Shown here one piece after another: positions 60,636-64,000 of a stretch of 64,000 bases of DNA. Location of the stretch: contig NZ_JADYVE010000001.1 in NCBI RefSeq assembly GCF_020193655.1, positions 124,001 through 188,000 of the forward strand, in the 5' to 3' direction. The translations under genes and the position numbers were made by a program. Each line of letters opens with the position of its first letter. The first letter of the stretch is position 1. This DNA comes from Ensifer sp. IC3342 (GTDB taxonomy: Bacteria; Pseudomonadota; Alphaproteobacteria; Rhizobiales; Rhizobiaceae). The notes under the pieces are model-generated. The model was not told the origin of the DNA, ran no database searches, and saw nothing but the letters and a program-made list of their open reading frames with translations.

Positions 60636-63056
60636 TCAGTGCGCGATCGAAGCGCCCGCTTCGTCTTGCGAATCGACCGCTGCGACCGGAGACGGCTGGT
60701 TCGCCGGGTCCCATTCGATCGGTTCGGGGCGACGCGTCAGGGCATGTTCGAGCACCTCACCCATCCGCGAAACCGGGATGATTTCGAGGTTGTTCTTCAC
60801 ATTGTCCGGGATCTCGGCGAGATCCTTGGCGTTCTCCTCGGGGATCAGCACCTTCTTGATGCCGCCGCGCAGAGCTGCCAGCAGCTTTTCCTTCAGGCCG
60901 CCGATCGGCAGCACGCGACCGCGCAAGGTGATCTCGCCGGTCATCGCCACATCCTTGGAGATCGGAATGCCAGTCATCACCGAGACGATGGCCGTTGCCA
61001 TTGCAACACCCGCCGACGGGCCGTCCTTCGGCGTCGCACCCTCGGGCAAATGCACGTGGATGTCACGCTTGTCGAAAAGCGGCGGTTCGATGCCGAAATC
61101 GATCGCACGCGAACGGACGTAGGACGCTGCCGCCGAGATCGATTCCTTCATGACGTCGCGCAGGTTGCCGGTCACCGTCATGCGGCCCTTGCCGGGCATC
61201 ATGACGCCTTCGATCGTCAGCAATTCGCCGCCGACCTCGGTCCAGGCCAACCCCGTGACCACGCCAACCTGATCGTCCCGCTCGGCCTCGCCGTGGCGGA
61301 ACCGCGGCACGCCGAGATAGTCGGCGATGTTTTGCGCCGTCACCTCGACCTTCTTGGACTTGCCCTTCAAGATCTCGGTCACGGCCTTGCGGGCGAGCTT
61401 CATCAGTTCGCGCTCGAAGTTACGGACGCCCGCCTCACGCGTGTAGGTCTGGATGACAGCCATCAGCGCATCGTCGGTCACCGAAAATTCCTTCGGCTGC
61501 AACGCGTGGTCGCGTATCGCCTTCGGCAGCAGGTGCCGCTTTGCAATCTCCAGCTTCTCCTCTTCGGTGTAACCGGCGATCCGGATCACCTCCATACGGT
61601 CCATCAGCGGCGCCGGAATATTCAGCGTATTCGCGGTGGTGATGAACATCACGTTCGAGAGGTCATATTCGACTTCCAGGTAGTGATCCATGAAGGTCGA
61701 GTTCTGTTCTGGATCCAGCACTTCGAGAAGCGCCGATGACGGGTCGCCGCGGAAGTCCTGGCCCATCTTGTCGATCTCGTCGAGCAGGAAGAGCGGGTTG
61801 GACTTCTTGGCCTTTTTCATCGACTGGACGACCTTGCCGGGCATCGAGCCGATATAGGTCCGGCGGTGGCCGCGGATCTCAGCCTCGTCGCGAACGCCAC
61901 CGAGCGCCATGCGAATATATTCGCGGCCCGTTGCCTTCGCGATCGACTTGGCGAGCGAGGTCTTACCGACGCCGGGTGGGCCGACGAGGCACAGGATCGG
62001 GCCCTTGATCTTCGCCGAGCGCGCTTGTACCGCCAGGTACTCGACGATGCGTTCCTTGACCTTGTCCAAGCCGAAGTGGTCGGCATCGAGCACCTTCTCG
62101 GCGTGGTTGAGGTCGGTCTTGATCTTGGACTTCTTGCCCCACGGCATACCGAGCAGCCAGTCCAGATAATTGCGCACGACGGTCGCTTCCGCCGACATCG
62201 GGCTCATCTGGCGCAGCTTCTTCAGTTCCGCATCAGCCTTCTCGCGCGCTTCCTTGGAGAGCTTGGTCTTTGCAATGCGCTCTTCGATTTCGGCCATCTC
62301 GTCGCGGCCGTCCTCGCTGTCGCCAAGCTCCTTCTGGATCGCCTTCATCTGTTCATTGAGGTAGTACTCGCGCTGGGTCTTCTCCATCTGCCGCTTGACG
62401 CGCGAACGGATGCGCTTTTCGACCTGCAGGACCGAAATCTCGCCTTCCATGAAGCCGAGCGCCTTCTCGAGGCGCATCTTCACGCTCGTCGTCTCCAGCA
62501 TCTCCTGCTTTTCGACGATCTTGATGGAGAGGTGCGATGCGACCGTATCGGCAAGCTTCGAGTAGTCTTCGATCTGGCTTGCGACGCCGACGACCTCGGG
62601 AGAAATCTTCTTGTTGAGCTTAACGTAGCTCTCGAACTCGGACACCACCGAGCGGCTCAGCGCTTCGATCTCGACCGGATCTTCCTCCGGCTCGTGGAGC
62701 ACATGCGCCTGCGCTTCATAGAATTCCTCGCGCTGCGTATAGCGATCAATCTCCGCACGCGCACGGCCTTCGACGAGAACCTTGACCGTTCCGTCGGGAA
62801 GCTTCAGCAGTTGCAGCACGTTGGCGATGGTTCCGACATGATAGATGGCGGAAGGTTCCGGATCGTCGTCGGTGGCGTTGATCTGGGTGGCAAGCATGAT
62901 CTGCTTGTCGGTCCCCATGACCTCTTCCAGCGCGCGGATCGACTTTTCCCGCCCGACGAAGAGCGGCACGATCATGTGCGGGAAGACTACAATGTCACGC
63001 AGCGGCAGAACCGGATACGTCGCGCTTTCAGTCGCCGAGGACGTTTTATTCGTCAT
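60636..63056 (-). CDS. lon: ATP-dependent protease Lon
   Basis: An 806-residue AAA+ serine protease. The N-terminal domain starts [20 protein letters not shown]; Walker A is [20 protein letters not shown], Walker B is [10 protein letters not shown], and the protease domain has the catalytic serine in [15 protein letters not shown] with the lysine in [16 protein letters not shown]. In Sinorhizobium, Lon limits exopolysaccharide synthesis and cell-cycle regulators. I chose ATG 63056 with GGAAAGGAAA upstream; the longer frame adds 22 unconserved residues. A TTGCAC-N17-AATATG promoter and a CTTGAA heat-shock-like word lie upstream at about 63125-63165. Confidence 0.96.
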   Translation of the reverse strand: MTNKTSSATESATYPVLPLRDIVVFPHMIVPLFVGREKSIRALEEVMGTDKQIMLATQINATDDDPEPSAIYHVGTIANVLQLLKLPDGTVKVLVEGRARAEIDRYTQREEFYEAQAHVLHEPEEDPVEIEALSRSVVSEFESYVKLNKKISPEVVGVASQIEDYSKLADTVASHLSIKIVEKQEMLETTSVKMRLEKALGFMEGEISVLQVEKRIRSRVKRQMEKTQREYYLNEQMKAIQKELGDSEDGRDEMAEIEERIAKTKLSKEAREKADAELKKLRQMSPMSAEATVVRNYLDWLLGMPWGKKSKIKTDLNHAEKVLDADHFGLDKVKERIVEYLAVQARSAKIKGPILCLVGPPGVGKTSLAKSIAKATGREYIRMALGGVRDEAEIRGHRRTYIGSMPGKVVQSMKKAKKSNPLFLLDEIDKMGQDFRGDPSSALLEVLDPEQNSTFMDHYLEVEYDLSNVMFITTANTLNIPAPLMDRMEVIRIAGYTEEEKLEIAKRHLLPKAIRDHALQPKEFSVTDDALMAVIQTYTREAGVRNFERELMKLARKAVTEILKGKSKKVEVTAQNIADYLGVPRFRHGEAERDDQVGVVTGLAWTEVGGELLTIEGVMMPGKGRMTVTGNLRDVMKESISAAASYVRSRAIDFGIEPPLFDKRDIHVHLPEGATPKDGPSAGVAMATAIVSVMTGIPISKDVAMTGEITLRGRVLPIGGLKEKLLAALRGGIKKVLIPEENAKDLAEIPDNVKNNLEIIPVSRMGEVLEHALTRRPEPIEWDPANQPSPVAAVDSQDEAGASIAH

Positions 63057-63380
63057 GTCATTTCCTTTCCGTCCCGTTTTCGGGCCCGTTCCCGGGAGCC
63101 CTATGGCACTCCCGGCTGTCATATTTTCTACAAGAAAGTGGAGTGCAAGAACGGCCTTTTCAAGGTACGGCGCAGCCTCCCCCTTTCTCGGGAAGTTCCA
63201 GATCCCTATGCCCGGACGCTGTTGTGGACCTTGCGAGGGATCGCAGAAACATCAACGACAGGCAGCAAACGAGCCTTCACTGAATCGTCGCATCATCGCG
63301 TTGTTGCCGCGGTTTAGCAACAAGCGTTTCATTAAATCGAGCGGGCAGCCGCCTCATCTCAACAGCTATGTGCACGATGC
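63057..63380. other. Intergenic region between clpX and lon
   Basis: No gene is visible. On the minus strand a possible sigma-70 pair (TTGCAC then AATATG, 17 apart, about 63124-63150) and a sigma-32-like CTTGAA word (63159-63164) lie upstream of lon; both are by pattern only. The left part of the region looks featureless. Confidence 0.4.
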
Positions 63381-63409
63381 TGAAAAGCCCGCGCGCGGCG
63401 GGCTTTTCA
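63381..63409 (-). terminator. Terminator of clpX
   Basis: Perfect 12-base arms TGAAAAGCCCGC (63381-63392) and GCGGGCTTTTCA (63398-63409), loop of 5, ending 21 bases after the clpX stop in the minus direction. Confidence 0.85.
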
Positions 63410-63430
63410 AACAATCGTGAAAGACAGCAA

Positions 63431-64000
63431 CTAGGCCGAAACGTTGGTCTTCTCCTCGGACCGTTCCGAGTAGATGTAGAGCGGCCGCGCCGTTCCCTTG
63501 ACTACTTCGTCCGAGATCACAACCTCGCGAACGCCTTCGAGCGTCGGCAGTTCGAACATCGTGTCGAGCAGGATCTTTTCCATGATCGAGCGCAGGCCGC
63601 GAGCACCGGTCTTGCGCACGATGGCGCGTCGAGCGATTTCGCGCAGAGCGTCCTCGTGGAAGGTCAGCTCGACGTCCTCCATTTCGAACAGACGCTGATA
63701 CTGCTTGACCAGGGCGTTCTTCGGCTCCGAAAGAATCTGGATCAGTGCATCCTCATCGAGATCCTCAAGCGTCGCCAGAACCGGCAGACGGCCGATGAAC
63801 TCGGGGATCAGGCCAAACTTGACGAGATCTTCGGGCTCAAGCTCACGCAACACCTCGCCGACGCGGCGATCTTCCGGAGCGCGAACGGTGGCGCCGAAGC
63901 CGATCGACGTCTTTTCACCACGGGCCGAAATGATCTTGTCGAGGCCCGCGAACGCCCCACCGCAGATAAAGAGGATGTTCGTCGTGTCCACTTGCAGGAA
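63431..64000 (-). CDS. clpX: ATP-dependent Clp protease ATP-binding subunit ClpX, C-terminal part
   Basis: The last 189 residues of ClpX; the N-terminal zinc domain and Walker motifs lie outside the window. Seen here are [17 protein letters not shown] (the region after Walker B), the [28 protein letters not shown] block with sensor elements and the pore-adjacent IPEFIGR, and the small AAA+ domain [21 protein letters not shown] (sensor 2 arginine in GARGLR). ClpX unfolds substrates for ClpP, including cell-cycle regulators such as CtrA in alphaproteobacteria. It is followed by a strong terminator, so lon is transcribed separately. Confidence 0.95.
   Translation of the reverse strand, partial: FLQVDTTNILFICGGAFAGLDKIISARGEKTSIGFGATVRAPEDRRVGEVLRELEPEDLVKFGLIPEFIGRLPVLATLEDLDEDALIQILSEPKNALVKQYQRLFEMEDVELTFHEDALREIARRAIVRKTGARGLRSIMEKILLDTMFELPTLEGVREVVISDEVVKGTARPLYIYSERSEEKTNVSA

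Overview
The window is a GC-rich, gene-dense chromosomal segment of an alphaproteobacterium. Gene content and order point to a Sinorhizobium/Ensifer-type rhizobium: a pyrB-pyrC-plsY-dprA-topA-rnr block, divK-pleD, a 14-gene nuo operon continuing into birA-rnj, lon-clpX, rhizobial-type intergenic palindromic mosaic repeats, and LexA boxes of the alphaproteobacterial GTTC-N7-GTTC type. Species assignment is inference. I see no phage, insertion sequence, CRISPR array or island boundary; almost everything is core chromosome.

Layout. 0.2-2.8 kb: a frameshifted AEC-type transporter facing an AidB-like acyl-CoA dehydrogenase. 3.0-14.7 kb (+): pyrB, a dihydroorotase-like gene that has lost its metal ligands, plsY, dprA, topA, rnr, a DUF983 protein, a NUDIX hydrolase, an MFS transporter, then rpmG. 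15-17.3 kb (-): divK and pleD (cell cycle and c-di-GMP). 17.5-21.9 kb: two small genes, a GNAT acetyltransferase, DNA polymerase IV under a LexA box, and a periplasmic L,D-transpeptidase. 22.1-25.6 kb (-): dnaE. 25.7-26.6 kb: two divergent SOS-boxed genes, one a 28-residue single-span membrane peptide and the other a DUF5680-type protein. 26.7-31.8 kb (-): lolD, lolC/E, proS, a DUF1467 protein and methylmalonyl-CoA epimerase, with a candidate sRNA on the opposite strand. 31.8-50.4 kb (-): one long array nuoABCDEFGHIJKLMN followed by birA and RNase J, with two extra non-canonical genes embedded. 50.7-51.5 kb: two tRNA-Asp genes and one tRNA-Val. 51.5-56.8 kb (-): a cupin and an SbcCD/YhaO-YhaN-like nuclease-ATPase pair. 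57-59.8 kb: a MarR regulator convergent with a secreted esterase-like phytase-family protein. 60.1-64 kb (-): HU, Lon and the C-terminal part of ClpX, which runs off the window.

The most interesting signals are the SOS genes around dnaE (three perfect LexA boxes within 7 kb: Pol IV with an N-terminal four-cysteine module, a SidA-like micropeptide, and a DUF5680 protein); a helix-hairpin-helix-like module shared between an elongated NuoE tail and an unlabelled protein encoded between nuoF and nuoG; the catalytically dead PyrC paired with PyrB; and two intergenic structured-RNA candidates. Coordinates, motifs, repeats, spacers and start choices were read directly from the sequence. Family names rest on recognition of conserved motifs without database searches.
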